This document shows positions 23,819-37,215 of a DNA stretch of 64,000 bases, piece by piece. Within the stretch, counting starts at the first letter, position 1. Each line of letters opens with the position of its first letter. The DNA lies in NCBI RefSeq assembly GCF_021134715.1, contig NC_060028.1, positions 84,501 to 148,500 of the forward strand, in the 5' to 3' direction. The DNA comes from Daphnia pulex. Its lineage: Eukaryota > Arthropoda > Branchiopoda > Diplostraca > Daphniidae. The position numbers and the translations under genes were made by a program. Below the pieces are notes generated by a model. That model was not told the origin of the DNA. It searched no databases and was given only the letters and a program-made list of their open reading frames with translations.

Positions 23819-26575
23819 TTCAAAAACAACCAAGTTGACTTGGTCCACGGCCGATTCGGCTAAGTTCCGCGTGGCCTTTTGAAAAATGTTTTCGTGTGAT
23901 TGTGTATCAACGAATCAATAATTGGCAAAATATAATTCGGCTTCAATTGGATAATTCGTTCATCATTGGGCAAACATCGACACAATTGCGTCCTTTTTTT
24001 CCTAGTTCCACCATTCTATAGGTAGGACATAATTGGGGATTCTATATTATTCCAAAAGAAATTTGCATGCGCCTTTATTTTCCTGTGTTTGTCGTACCTG
24101 TGCAACTGCCACTGCAGCTGGCTGCGCGAGCAAACTAGAAAAAAAGATAAAAACAGAACAACCGCAGAGAAAAGCTGATTAAAAAAAAAAATACATTGCA
24201 CGACAGTTGGTGGCTTCACTTTGTTAGCGAGAAAAATAACCCGTCCGACTCAGCATGGGACTTTCAAATTATCGGAGCGTCTCCTCCTATTGTCGATCAT
24301 TGCGTGCCGACTCTCTATTCCAGGCAGTTGTTGTTGCCAAGGGTGTCCGTTGTTTTTTTTTTTTCGCTGTGTTTTGTCGATATTGTTAAACTTATTTCGT
24401 GTCCAAATTGGCCGAGTTTCATAGAAATCGTCGGTCGAAGAGTTAAATTAGTTGAGGTGATTTACGCGTCTCACCTCGGTGAATTGGTGAAAGCATATTC
24501 ATTTCACCTCATTTTCCCAGCTTTTTAAAAATAAGGTACAATCGAACTTTATTGCGATACAAATGTAAGTGCCCTGGACGGTAAAAAACTAAAAAAGAGA
24601 TGCCTATTTTTCTATTTACGAATTTTCGAATTGCCGGAATTGCAAATTTGCGATTACCATTTTCCCGCCTTGTAGGCTACATATTTATGAAACATGGCAG
24701 CCTTGCCCACTCCCCCAGATTTATTTTAATTTATTCAAAATGGCTGCTGTCATTCTTTTCATCTTTTGGGTGGTGGTGTGTTATCTCTGTTCGCATAACC
24801 CTCATAATTTGGTTATTATGTTTCTTTTTAATGTTTAGACTTTGATAAGGTCTGTCTGTTTTTTTGTTGTACCATATGAGTTTTGGGTTAACTGAATGGC
24901 TGCAAAGCTTTATCCCCATCAATCAATAAGATTAACAAAACCTATATTGATTGATTCTTTAATTTTGATTGGATAAACTTAAAAAAAAAGTGGGTTAACT
25001 TTGAGTCTTACACTGTGTACAGTAAATTAAAAAGGTAGAGAACCTCTCTGAAAAGACACATTGGAGTTGCTTCGAATGTTAGTGGGTGATTAAAGTAATG
25101 TTTTCGCTTATTTAGGTGGATGAACCCTGATGATGATGATAAGTTTCTGTTTGAACGAAAACATTGTGTTTCAGTTGGAGTTGTTTGCAATACAGTGCAC
25201 CAAATCCATCAATATCAAGGGGTTTAATCTATCTTATTTTTATTCATTCAGTTTAAACTCAAATTAATAAATTTATTTTTTTATTTCTGCTTCTCTCGTA
25301 TTCTTTGCAGGCTATTTGGAACAGTAAAACACTAGTGCAAGATGAAAACCAAAATTCCCTTCCTGACGAGTAGTGAGCAAACAACACTGACAGTAAGTAA
25401 CCAAGTACAGGCAATTATGGATATGGTTCATTTCACTGTATTGGTAATCTGCTCACCCTCCTTATTTAAGTAGTATAGTCTAAAACGATACGCGGATGTG
25501 CCTTTTATGCCTTTTTAAAATTTTGTTGACCAACAGATTTTGTCGGAGATTCGTCGTCTTGTTGGTATCTGGAAGGAGAAATTGTTGGGCCAATTTTCCT
25601 AGTTGTTGGCCTAATGCTGACGTCTGGATGCAAGATGACACGAGCTGCACAAGGGGGGAACAAAGTCAAAATGTCATTCTCTGTTGGGGTTTCATTTCTC
25701 GACCTTTGAATGTAATGGCTTTTTCTTATTTAAATCGTTGACTAATAGGTTAATTCATCGGTGATGTGATGATGTGCTGAGACCTGGATGAAGACGATGA
25801 TTGATGGCCAATCATCCCAACCCTTTGCCGACGTGTGGAATGGATGGAAGGTGAGTATAGCCTATTGCTATTCTCTGTTGTAGTTAACTTCGCGATCGTC
25901 CCATTCTTTTTACAATTCCAAGATGAGGTAGTCTTATATTCGACTGATTTCAAAGATGAGGATTTAAATTGTCAAGTTATCGATACTCCAGCTTTTGAAT
26001 CGGTTTTCTTTCACTTTTTAATTCCCGTTCAATAAGAACTTGCAAGTCAAATATCTCCTTGTTTTATTCCAACAAATGGAATGAGAGACAAGCAAAGTTG
26101 TTATCGGCATCCCAAATATTGTATTGTTTGCTCGGTTGCAAAGCGCATTGTGAATGTAAACGAATTGTGCAACTGTTTTTAATTCGTTTGGGTGGGATTT
26201 AAGTACTTTTATTTTATTTTTAAATTGGTTGGCATTCTGGTACAAATTCGAAAATTTAACTTTTATACCGGAATGGCATGGGTTTTTTTTTTGTGTTAAA
26301 AAGGAACTCGCCGGAGAAGTTCAAGTTCGATAACGTTGAGGGTAAATCGGAAGTAGAAAATTATTTTCTTTTTGAAAGTTATTTTACTTGCAGTCACCAA
26401 CCTCTAATCCGCTATGTCGATTGAAATGCAATTTTCTTGTTATCTAGCGGATGACTTAAAAATAATTCATCTTGAAAATATGGGCAAAAAGAAAAGAGAG
26501 AAAACCTAAAATCATAAATTGGTAAACAGAGTCGATGGTATACCAACACAGGATCACAAGAATACAAGGGATAAG
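23819..26575. other. Spacer downstream of gene A
   Basis: No intact gene. About 24030-24480 is a diverged relative of the CUB-gene 5' block (AAAAGAAATTTGCATGCGCC, CTGTGCAACTGCCACTGCAGC, CATGGGACTTTCAAATTATCGG). About 25435-25870 is the dispersed downstream block. Candidate exon ends such as CTTTGCAG at 25310 and ACAGTAAGT at 25390 occur, without a convincing ORF. The whole stretch recurs at +9,324 bp. Confidence 0.5.
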
Positions 26576-27168
26576 TCAACCTCTAAATTTAGACTTTTCT
26601 CTACGGAGTGATGGAGCGTTCAATCGACTTACAATGTCCGTGGTCATTCCGTGCTGGTTACAGTTGGCTTGGTAGACTGCATTCTGCTCAGAATAATCCA
26701 AGGATTTCACGTCGACTTGTTTGTTATTTTGAAGTGACGACTTCGTGGCGGCACGATGGAGAGCAGTCATTCCAACGCGATCATCTAAAAACTGTCAACC
26801 CCGTCGTCACCTTGATTTTTCCTTTAAACTTCCAAAAGTAAATCGGTCATCTCCGTGTTTGAAATTTCTTCTGTCAAATGAAGTGGAGAATGGCCATCTG
26901 TGTTGAAGAAATTTGGTGTTGCTCCTATTTTGATCAAGTGGTCGGCAGTGACGGCGAAATGAAGGGCAGTTGTCCCAGATTCGTCGTACCCGTTAATTTT
27001 CACGTTTTGTCCGTACACCTCGTATTTAAGAGAAAGTGTTACTTGTCTTGCAAACCCGAAAAGGTATATTATACATTCGCGATGCTCCGCTGTGATAACA
27101 AGTCGTCCAGGCTCACCAACAACCTGTGCGTTTTTTTCTATTTTCTTTCTTTCGCAGCCGTATAGCAC
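26576..27168 (-). pseudogene. Ankyrin gene debris downstream of gene A
   Basis: Minus-strand fragments show ankyrin consensus: DESGTTALHFAVTADHL then NTDGHSPLHLTEE (27168-26824), and MTALHRAATKS (26770-26576). They lie in different frames with stops and a missing N-terminal part. The same piece recurs base for base at 35900-36492. Confidence 0.7.
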
Positions 27169-27579
27169 CGAATGAAAAGCCTTTTTCTCTCCTAAATTTT
27201 GAACGAACTGAAATTAATTTGATTGAAACACGTTTACAGACCCACGATCTAGTAGTTATTGTTTGGGTGCGACATAGAAGGAGCTTATAGTTAATATGTT
27301 TTAGTCCAAATTTAGGTTGAAAATGAAAACTCTTTTCTTGTCAAATAACTCTGCATGAAAAGTTATTCTCGTTTCCGTTGCTTCTGTGTCAGCTGCCACT
27401 GAAGCTGCAGAAAACTGGAGAAGCGCTCATGTTTTCGTTTTGAACTAAATCGCCAGTCAGTTGGTAGCCCTTTTTTTTTTCTTTTTTTGTTAGCGAAAAA
27501 CCTGTGTGACGCAAATGCGACTTCCAAACTGGGGCGTCTGCAATTGTTTTGTTACAGAATAGCCAGAAATATAATTCAA

Positions 27580-27891
27580 CAGTGGAATTATTTCCATTGT
27601 TGAATTATCACATTTTGAACACCATTCTAAGGTTCCACTCCGTTTATGTGAGCAATACGTCAAATCATCCTATAGTTTATTTTAAATGGGGTGGAATGAC
27701 TACGAAATTTGTTTCTCTCCTCAGGTTGAAGATGCATATAAAAACATGGTAATGATGGACACGTTCGGAAACCAAACTACGCCATTAGTCTTAATTACAT
27801 CCACCAACGTAATGCTCATCATTGTTACGGGCAGATCTATAGTCACCCACCTGGACCATATAATTTGCGTGCGACTTTCGAAGCGGTGTAA
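27580..27891 (+). pseudogene. Decayed second half of a CUB gene
   Basis: After CTCCTCAG at 27717-27724 the reading VEDAYKNMVMMDTFGNQTTP, then TSTNVMLII, and in a shifted frame YNLRATFEAV-stop (27889-27891) matches the last exon of the two-CUB gene at 56594-56782. The upstream intron matches too (GGTGGAATGACTACGAAATTTG against GGTGGAATGATTACAAAATTT, shortened here). The exon is 167 bp rather than 189 and frameshifted. Part of the first half-exon (FHSVY then GTGAGC) is visible near 27640. A copy lies at 36904-37215. Confidence 0.75.
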
Positions 27892-28319
27892 CAGTCTCAG
27901 CGCTGTTTTAAGTATTATTAATTGGCAAATAAAAATTCAATTGGCAATTATTTGTTCCCTCTATCGTTTCCCTGACTTGTATCAAATCTAATTGCATTTG
28001 ACTTAATTTAGTGTGACCCGAGTTTTACCAAGAACGAATTTTATTATTTAATATTAATTTAATTAATTTTGTTCTCGAATAACGAACTTGAGCGCCCGCC
28101 TTGAGTGGACCAGAAAACGAGGGGATTTTCCAGTCCAGAAACCATTTAAGGTAAAATAAGCTATCCCTTGGTTATGGCGTGAAAGCCAACGTTTAATCGA
28201 ATTTAATCTTATTCCATTTTCGAGTTCAACGGCGTGCATCAAGATTATCCCACGTCTTACGATAGGTAATCGATCTGGCTAGCTCTGAACTGTTTACTTC
28301 ATATTGCAGTCAGAGTCGA

Positions 28320-29700
28320 TCAAAGGACAATGAAACATATTGAAAGGTATTATCTCATTCAACAGTTTTACATGCAGATTTTGGATCCCAACTGTCAGTG
28401 GGTGGACCGGACACCTTTGGCCAACTTAACAACGGCTATGCGTGTCCGGATGAGAATCAGATGCTGCTGGATGGATAAGACGTGTTGGCAATCACAGCTC
28501 TGTATAATTGTCATCAACATCTTATCAGCGATAACTTAAACAATTTGAATCCGTCTATTTGCTTAATTGATCTTTTGTTGATCTACTTCAACCCGGTGAG
28601 TAGTAAGGAACGTGCAAATGTCGGAACGTGCAAATGTCGGAGGAGAGACGTAACCACACGATCCGATGAACAACGACCTAATAAGGTGAGTTGATTTTTC
28701 TGATTTATTTTATTTGATCTCAGTCCGAGATGAATTTTGTTGCAGACATTTTACATGGTCATCGTGTGGGCGGCACCTGCAGCAATTGAAAATTTGTCTT
28801 GTTCCGTCATTAAGGTCCTTAAGTCCAGTTAGTCCATACCATTCCAGTCACATTTCAGATATTTGACTAATTTGAACAAGGTTTTCACTGCTGAAAAAGA
28901 AATAATTGAGGGTACTATTCCTTCTATCAACGGTTTTGCAAGAGAAATTGATCGCCATTTTAAACAATTTCGATTACCAACTACGACCTACCACTCAGAA
29001 AACGTTTAAGATTTTCAACTTTCAACACATCAATTTTTTGTATAGGGAAGTTGGGTGGGATGGTTCATAGATTTGATAGAGTTAAATATTTGAAGCTTTT
29101 TTGGATGCGATGCCATTATTTAGAAAGAAATTTTCAAATGCGTTTTATTCCAGTCCCCACTGAGGGTATTTTCATTTCCCTTCATCGTTGTGTCTGTGCA
29201 ACTGCAGCTGCAAAACAAAAAAACAGAAAACCGGAGCTCATGTTTTCGCTTTGAAATAAAACGCCCGTCAGTTGCTAGCTAGTTTCTGTTGTTAACGAGA
29301 AACCTGTACGACTAATACGACTTTTAAATTACCGAAGCGTTTGTTTTTTTCATGTTGGAACCAGGAAAAGTTTGACAATTGCGTGTGCCGACTGTCTATC
29401 CCAGGCAGCAGTTGTTGTTGTTGCCCAGACCCGATAATGTGCGCAATCGTCGTTTCCATCGCAGTTTTGAAAACACAATCTGCGCACTTCACAGTGTAAC
29501 TGTACTCGGCAAAAAGGCAAAAAAAATAAAACACCTTTAGTATGTGGGGGTACTAAGCCCTTCGTAGCTATACATACGAATAACCCCTCCGTACTACTTA
29601 ATTCCCTCTAAGTGCTATTCTCCAAATACTACTAAAAAAGGGTTCTTAGTAGCATCTTAGTAGTATCTTAGTAGTAACTTAAAATTTTGAGTCTTGCAAA
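28320..29700 (+). repeat. Unrecognised gene remnant and 5' block ahead of gene B
   Basis: At 28380-28560 a Cys-containing reading (NGYACPDENQMLLDG, then LAITALYNCHQHLISD in the same frame after a stop) recurs at 37704-37884 and, inverted and changed, at 61702-61478. I do not recognise the protein. From about 28745 the shared CUB-gene 5' block begins (GTGGGCGGCACCTGCAGC) and runs to the promoter. A TTAGTAG-type short repeat at 29640-29685 differs in copy number from the one ahead of gene C. Confidence 0.5.
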
Positions 29701-29918
29701 TGGGAAACCTTTCCACCAATGGGAGCGAGACTTTTTCGACTACGTGTCACGATCCGTATAGCTCAAACGGGTGACGATATTCAAACGGGTTGTGCTGTTT
29801 CTCCTGAATCGATAGAAAACTGTGCGATACCTTAATTATCGATATAGAAAGTCGTGATGGGTATAAAAGGCGGCCCTTTTGGCGTTCAAATTCTACTCTC
29901 CAAATTCTCCTGTCGAAA
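29700..29918 (+). promoter_or_regulatory. Promoter of CUB/mucin gene B
   Basis: TATAAAAG at 29862-29869, 50 bp before the ATG, in the shared GGGTATAAAAGGCGGCCC context, preceded by CCAATGGGAGCGAGAC, CTACGTGTCACGA, GACGATATTCAAACGGG and TTAATTATCGATATAGAAAG. It is closer to the promoter of gene C than to that of gene A, although the gene body is almost identical to A. Confidence 0.78.
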
Positions 29919-32900
29919 ATGAAATTCTTTTCAATTTTCTTCCTTCTCGTTGTCGTCTCTTTGGCTGTCACCGCGGTAAGTCATTTCACATTTTCAATTT
30001 TTATTTTTAAAAAGGCGAAAATCTTTTTTACTTGAAATGTTCTGACCAACTTGTTAATTATTCGTAACATGAGGCCCAATCAGCCAAGCAACCCGTTAAT
30101 CGTTTGAAATCCCGTAACCCGGCCGCCATTTTGAAAGCGGAAATGGCCATTCGGTCGATCCCATCCAAAGGCAAAGGTAATTTTGAATTCAGTTATTACA
30201 CAATTTGTGATATTTAGATGACCTATAGACTAATGTACCTTCATTTGAACGTGAATTTTGCACATTAGCGTGTTTGGACCGATTTTCAATGGCGGCCAAC
30301 GGGACCATCCGTCCCACCATTTCCAACTCCATCAACGGGCAGAGGCAGTGCAGCTTCTTCATAGACGCACCCGCCAATAAACTCATCCAGATGACCTGCT
30401 CGGTCGTCAGACTAAATAGTTCGGGTGCCGAATTAGTTATTTACGGAGGTGCCGAAATCAACGTCAATCCGCCCGTCGTCAATCGAATTTACACTTCAAG
30501 GAGCAACAACATGTTCCTGTTTTCCAGGGTCGACAAAACCGACTGGTTCGACTGCAAATGGAAAATGATTCCCGAACCACAAACAACTGAATATCAACGT
30601 AATTATTTCGTTCCTTAAGGGAAATTAAATTTGAGTTTAAAATTGATCTGATTTGCCAATTTTAATTGCATTTATAGTTTGTCGCGATGGAACGTCCGCC
30701 ACTCCCAACGGGACCATTCAGCTATCAGCGGACGATACCAGCACAGATCCGAGAATGTGCATGTTTGTCATTACCGTTCCTTCCGACCACCGAATTCAGT
30801 TGATGTGCACCAACGTTACACTCACCAGCCCAGAAAACTTTTTACAGGTAATTCTTTGTCTAATTAAACCAAAGCATTTTCGTTTTACTGATCAAATTTT
30901 TCTTGCTGAAATTAAAAAGGTCCAAACGATTTCCGAAACTGTGATAGCCGATCCACCTGCAATGAATCGGGTCTACACTTCGACCAGCGAAATCATTTAC
31001 CTGTTTTCTCAATTCAGCAATCAAGACTATTTCAAATGCCAATGGACGACGGTGATGATCCCACCACTGACAACTGATAACAAACGTAAATTTTTCATAT
31101 TTGTAATTAATTCTGGCACAAGTTTTATTATTTTCCCTTTTTATTCTCATAGTCTGTCGGGAGACAATCACGAAATCTGCCAGCGGACACATTCAACCGT
31201 TAATGGCTAACGGCACAAATGTTCAACCGAATTCTTGTTCGTTTATCATCGAAGTGCCTCCTAATCAATTGACTGAGATTTCTTGCCCGGTCATCAATTT
31301 CACTAGCCCAGGCAGTTATTTGCATGTGAGTTTATTTCTCCAGTAGGGTACAAGTTTTCATTTACTACATTTCTTCTTTGATTGCCAAAGTTCAGCGGAA
31401 TTTCCGATTTAAACATGGCCCTTACGCCTCTGGCCAACCGAGTATACACTTCCGGCGTCGATTTGATTCATTTGAATTCTCAAATTGACGTCAGTAAAGA
31501 TTGGTTTAATTGCACATGGTCAGCTGTTCCGGAACCATCGACGACGGATTTCAAACGTGAGCCCCAGCAATTACTAAAACTATGTCACACTAATTCTTAA
31601 ATCGATTTTTAATTTGTCTAGTCTGTCGCCATGGAGGAACAACATCGTCCAGTGGGACCCTCCAACCATTTTTGGACGGTCTAACAACGGGAGAACCGAG
31701 AGAATGCTATTTCTTCATTGAATTGCCTTTGGATGAACAAATTGAGTTTTCGTGTTCATCCATTAACTTGTCAAGTCCTGGAAGTTATTTGCGGGTATAA
31801 TTCAATTATCCTATCTCTACAGTTCCACCCAATTAATTTTTTTGAATTTGAACGACAGGTCGTCGGTGTGTCTGATTTTGACGAGAATCCGCCCGTAGAA
31901 AACGGAATTTATTTGTCGAATGGAAGGAACGTCCTTGTGTATTCGAAATTCAACAACGGGGATTGGTTCGATTGCATTTGGGCGTCAACAACCTGCCCTG
32001 TTCCAGTGACGACAGGCGCTGCAACTTCAACGGCAAGTACAACAGCAGTCACGACACCAGCGACTACCTCGTCGACAACTACCACCGCACAGCCAACCAC
32101 CTCAACAACAATGCCATCAACTACGTCGACCACAACATCTGCGCCAACAACATCGACTACACCATCCACTACACCATCCACTACACCATCCACTACACCA
32201 TCCACTACACCATCCACTACACCATCCACTACACCATCCACTACACCATCCACTACACCATCCACTACACCATCCACTACAACATCCACTACAACATCCA
32301 CTACACCATCTACAACGACTTCAACAACACCCCAAACAACAACGATTTCAACTACTACCACCGCACAGCCAACCACCTCAACAACTAGACCATCAACTAC
32401 GTCGACCACAACAACAACATCCACTACGCCATCTACAACGACTTCAACTACACCCAAAACAACAGTAGCCTCAACCACTACCACTCCACAGCCAACCACC
32501 ACAACAACAAGGCCATCAACTACGTCGACACAGCCAACTACAACCACGCGACCAACAACGACTACCGTCGCACCTGTGACCTGCTCTGCTGTAATCTCGG
32601 TCTCAGGAACTCAATCACGTATTATCATTTTCGTTTATTATGTTTTCCCAGCAATATTTGATTCTACTTTTCTCATTTTTGATTGGGCACAGCTTGCGGG
32701 ACTTGTACGATACTGTCGACAACCAGCGGGACAATCCAGTCTCTTAACTACCCCAATGACTACACTGCTAAATTGGACACCAACTGCCTTTATACGATCA
32801 CTGCACCACCGGGCAAGAGAATCCAACTGACATTCACCACGTTCGTCGTGGAACTAAATTGGGACTTTATTTATGCAAGTTGATTTAATTCTAGTTCAGA

Positions 32901-33142
32901 TTTGGTTGGGGTCTATTTGATTTTCATAAGTGACATTTGGTATCTTTTTCAAGGTTTATGACCAAAACACCGGAGCCATTCTAAGGAACAAAATGACCGG
33001 TCACACCGTTCCCACTTCTCCCACTGTGACTACGACGGGTACTACGATGGGAGTTCATTTCACTGCGGATGGGAGAAATAATAATGATATTCCGGTCGCT
33101 TCGAGGCCTGGCAGATGGCAGGCGAAATTCGTGGTGGTATAA
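29919..33142 (+). CDS. Secreted five-CUB / mucin protein, array gene B
   Basis: Exons: 29919-29975, 30074-30176, 30269-30598, 30678-30847, 30920-31085, 31153-31325, 31391-31556, 31622-31794, 31859-32618, 32693-32874, 32954-33142; 822 residues. From CUB1 on, the protein is identical to A except one residue (GTIRP for GTVRP). The signal peptide (MKFFSIFFLLVVVSLAVTA) and the linker (AQSAKQPVNRLKSRN...) are of the C type. At exon 2 the acceptor CAGGAG of gene C reads CATGAG here, so the usual AG is lost; the next AG is 4 bp on, and with it the frame is kept with one codon fewer than in C. The last intron starts GCAAGT as in A and C. Confidence 0.78.
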
Positions 33143-35899
33143 TTCAAAAACAACCAAGTTGACTTGGTCCACGGCCGATTCGGCTAAGTTCCGCGTGGCC
33201 TTTTGAAAAATGTTTTCGTGTGATTGTGTATCAACGAATCAATAATTGGCAAAATATAATTCGGCTTCAATTGGATAATTCGTTCATCATTGGGCAAACA
33301 TCGACACAATTGCGTCCTTTTTTTCCTAGTTCCACCATTCTATAGGTAGGACATAATTGGGGATTCTATATTATTCCAAAAGAAATTTGCATGCGCCTTT
33401 ATTTTCCTGTGTTTGTCGTACCTGTGCAACTGCCACTGCAGCTGGCTGCGCGAGCAAACTAGAAAAAAAGATAAAAACAGAACAACCGCAGAGAAAAGCT
33501 GATTAAAAAAAAAAATACATTGCACGACAGTTGGTGGCTTCACTTTGTTAGCGAGAAAAATAACCCGTCCGACTCAGCATGGGACTTTCAAATTATCGGA
33601 GCGTCTCCTCCTATTGTCGATCATTGCGTGCCGACTCTCTATTCCAGGCAGTTGTTGTTGCCAAGGGTGTCCGTTGTTTTTTTTTTTTCGCTGTGTTTTG
33701 TCGATATTGTTAAACTTATTTCGTGTCCAAATTGGCCGAGTTTCATAGAAATCGTCGGTCGAAGAGTTAAATTAGTTGAGGTGATTTACGCGTCTCACCT
33801 CGGTGAATTGGTGAAAGCATATTCATTTCACCTCATTTTCCCAGCTTTTTAAAAATAAGGTACAATCGAACTTTATTGCGATACAAATGTAAGTGCCCTG
33901 GACGGTAAAAAACTAAAAAAGAGATGCCTATTTTTCTATTTACGAATTTTCGAATTGCCGGAATTGCAAATTTGCGATTACCATTTTCCCGCCTTGTAGG
34001 CTACATATTTATGAAACATGGCAGCCTTGCCCACTCCCCCAGATTTATTTTAATTTATTCAAAATGGCTGCTGTCATTCTTTTCATCTTTTGGGTGGTGG
34101 TGTGTTATCTCTGTTCGCATAACCCTCATAATTTGGTTATTATGTTTCTTTTTAATGTTTAGACTTTGATAAGGTCTGTCTGTTTTTTTGTTGTACCATA
34201 TGAGTTTTGGGTTAACTGAATGGCTGCAAAGCTTTATCCCCATCAATCAATAAGATTAACAAAACCTATATTGATTGATTCTTTAATTTTGATTGGATAA
34301 ACTTAAAAAAAAAGTGGGTTAACTTTGAGTCTTACACTGTGTACAGTAAATTAAAAAGGTAGAGAACCTCTCTGAAAAGACACATTGGAGTTGCTTCGAA
34401 TGTTAGTGGGTGATTAAAGTAATGTTTTCGCTTATTTAGGTGGATGAACCCTGATGATGATGATAAGTTTCTGTTTGAACGAAAACATTGTGTTTCAGTT
34501 GGAGTTGCTTGCAATACAGTGCACCAAATCCATCAATATCAAGGGGTTTAATCTATCTTATTTTTATTCATTCAGTTTAAACTCAAATTAATAAATTTAT
34601 TTTTTTATTTCTGCTTCTCTCGTATTCTTTGCAGGCTATTTGGAACAGTAAAACACTAGTGCAAGATGAAAACCAAAATTCCCTTCCTGACGAGTAGTGA
34701 GCAAACAACACTGACAGTAAGTAACCAAGTACAGGCAATTATGGATATGGTTCATTTCACTGTATTGGTAATCTGCTCACCCTCCTTATTTAAGTAGTAT
34801 AGTCTAAAACGATACGCGGATGTGCCTTTTATGCCTTTTTAAAATTTTGTTGACCAACAGATTTTGTCGGAGATTCGTCGTCTTGTTGGTATCTGGAAGG
34901 AGAAATTGTTGGGCCAATTTTCCTAGTTGTTGGCCTAATGCTGACGTCTGGATGCAAGATGACACGAGCTGCACAAGGGGGGAACAAAGTCAAAATGTCA
35001 TTCTCTGTTGGGGTTTCATTTCTCGACCTTTGAATGTAATGGCTTTTTCTTATTTAAATCGTTGACTAATAGGTTAATTCATCGGTGATGTGATGATGTG
35101 CTGAGACCTGGATGAAGACGATGATTGATGGCCAATCATCCCAACCCTTTGCCGACGTGTGGAATGGATGGAAGGTGAGTATAGCCTATTGCTATTCTCT
35201 GTTGTAGTTAACTTCGCGATCGTCCCATTCTTTTTACAATTCCAAGATGAGGTAGTCTTATATTCGACTGATTTCAAAGATGAGGATTTAAATTGTCAAG
35301 TTATCGATACTCCAGCTTTTGAATCGGTTTTCTTTCACTTTTTAATTCCCGTTCAATAAGAACTTGCAAGTCAAATATCTCCTTGTTTTATTCCAACAAA
35401 TGGAATGAGAGACAAGCAAAGTTGTTATCGGCATCCCAAATATTGTATTGTTTGCTCGGTTGCAAAGCGCATTGTGAATGTAAACGAATTGTGCAACTGT
35501 TTTTAATTCGTTTGGGTGGGATTTAAGTACTTTTATTTTATTTTTAAATTGGTTGGCATTCTGGTACAAATTCGAAAATTTAACTTTTATACCGGAATGG
35601 CATGGGTTTTTTTTTTGTGTTAAAAAGGAACTCGCCGGAGAAGTTCAAGTTCGATAACGTTGAGGGTAAATCGGAAGTAGAAAATTATTTTCTTTTTGAA
35701 AGTTATTTTACTTGCAGTCACCAACCTCTAATCCGCTATGTCGATTGAAATGCAATTTTCTTGTTATCTAGCGGATGACTTAAAAATAATTCATCTTGAA
35801 AATATGGGCAAAAAGAAAAGAGAGAAAACCTAAAATCATAAATTGGTAAACAGAGTCGATGGTATACCAACACAGGATCACAAGAATACAAGGGATAAG

Positions 35900-36492
35900 T
35901 CAACCTCTAAATTTAGACTTTTCTCTACGGAGTGATGGAGCGTTCAATCGACTTACAATGTCCGTGGTCATTCCGTGCTGGTTACAGTTGGCTTGGTAGA
36001 CTGCATTCTGCTCAGAATAATCCAAGGATTTCACGTCGACTTGTTTGTTATTTTGAAGTGACGACTTCGTGGCGGCACGATGGAGAGCAGTCATTCCAAC
36101 GCGATCATCTAAAAACTGTCAACCCCGTCGTCACCTTGATTTTTCCTTTAAACTTCCAAAAGTAAATCGGTCATCTCCGTGTTTGAAATTTCTTCTGTCA
36201 AATGAAGTGGAGAATGGCCATCTGTGTTGAAGAAATTTGGTGTTGCTCCTATTTTGATCAAGTGGTCGGCAGTGACGGCGAAATGAAGGGCAGTTGTCCC
36301 AGATTCGTCGTACCCGTTAATTTTCACGTTTTGTCCGTACACCTCGTATTTAAGAGAAAGTGTTACTTGTCTTGCAAACCCGAAAAGGTATATTATACAT
36401 TCGCGATGCTCCGCTGTGATAACAAGTCGTCCAGGCTCACCAACAACCTGTGCGTTTTTTTCTATTTTCTTTCTTTCGCAGCCGTATAGCAC
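35900..36492 (-). pseudogene. Ankyrin gene debris downstream of gene B
   Basis: Base-for-base counterpart of 26576-27168, with the same frame breaks. TALHFAV and GHSPLHL show the ankyrin origin. Confidence 0.7.
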
Positions 36493-36903
36493 CGAATGAA
36501 AAGCCTTTTTCTCTCCTAAATTTTGAACGAACTGAAATTAATTTGATTGAAACACGTTTACAGACCCACGATCTAGTAGTTATTGTTTGGGTGCGACATA
36601 GAAGGAGCTTATAGTTAATATGTTTTAGTCCAAATTTAGGTTGAAAATGAAAACTCTTTTCTTGTCAAATAACTCTGCATGAAAAGTTATTCTCGTTTCC
36701 GTTGCTTCTGTGTCAGCTGCCACTGAAGCTGCAGAAAACTGGAGAAGCGCTCATGTTTTCGTTTTGAACTAAATCGCCAGTCAGTTGGTAGCCCTTTTTT
36801 TTTTCTTTTTTTGTTAGCGAAAAACCTGTGTGACGCAAATGCGACTTCCAAACTGGGGCGTCTGCAATTGTTTTGTTACAGAATAGCCAGAAATATAATT
36901 CAA

Positions 36904-37215
36904 CAGTGGAATTATTTCCATTGTTGAATTATCACATTTTGAACACCATTCTAAGGTTCCACTCCGTTTATGTGAGCAATACGTCAAATCATCCTATAGT
37001 TTATTTTAAATGGGGTGGAATGACTACGAAATTTGTTTCTCTCCTCAGGTTGAAGATGCATATAAAAACATGGTAATGATGGACACGTTCGGAAACCAAA
37101 CTACGCCATTAGTCTTAATTACATCCACCAACGTAATGCTCATCATTGTTACGGGCAGATCTATAGTCACCCACCTGGACCATATAATTTGCGTGCGACT
37201 TTCGAAGCGGTGTAA
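36904..37215 (+). pseudogene. Decayed second half of a CUB gene, copy downstream of gene B
   Basis: Counterpart of 27580-27891 with the same frameshift and stop (37213-37215); the exon begins at 37049 after a CTCAG acceptor. Confidence 0.72.

Larger units (their letters stand above)
20984..29066 (+). repeat. Left copy of an 8.08-kb near-identical tandem block
   Basis: From 20984 in CUB1 of gene A to 29066, the sequence reappears at 30308-38390 (+9,324 bp). Comparing the two by eye, I found one difference (T at 25184, C at 34508). Just outside both ends the copies differ at many sites. Confidence 0.88.

Noticed and set aside
24196-24528. 110-codon ORF in the spacer (also at 33520 and, longer, 42987)
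   Set aside because: Lies in the decayed 5'-block repeat and shows no protein features; its conservation between copies follows from the block duplication.
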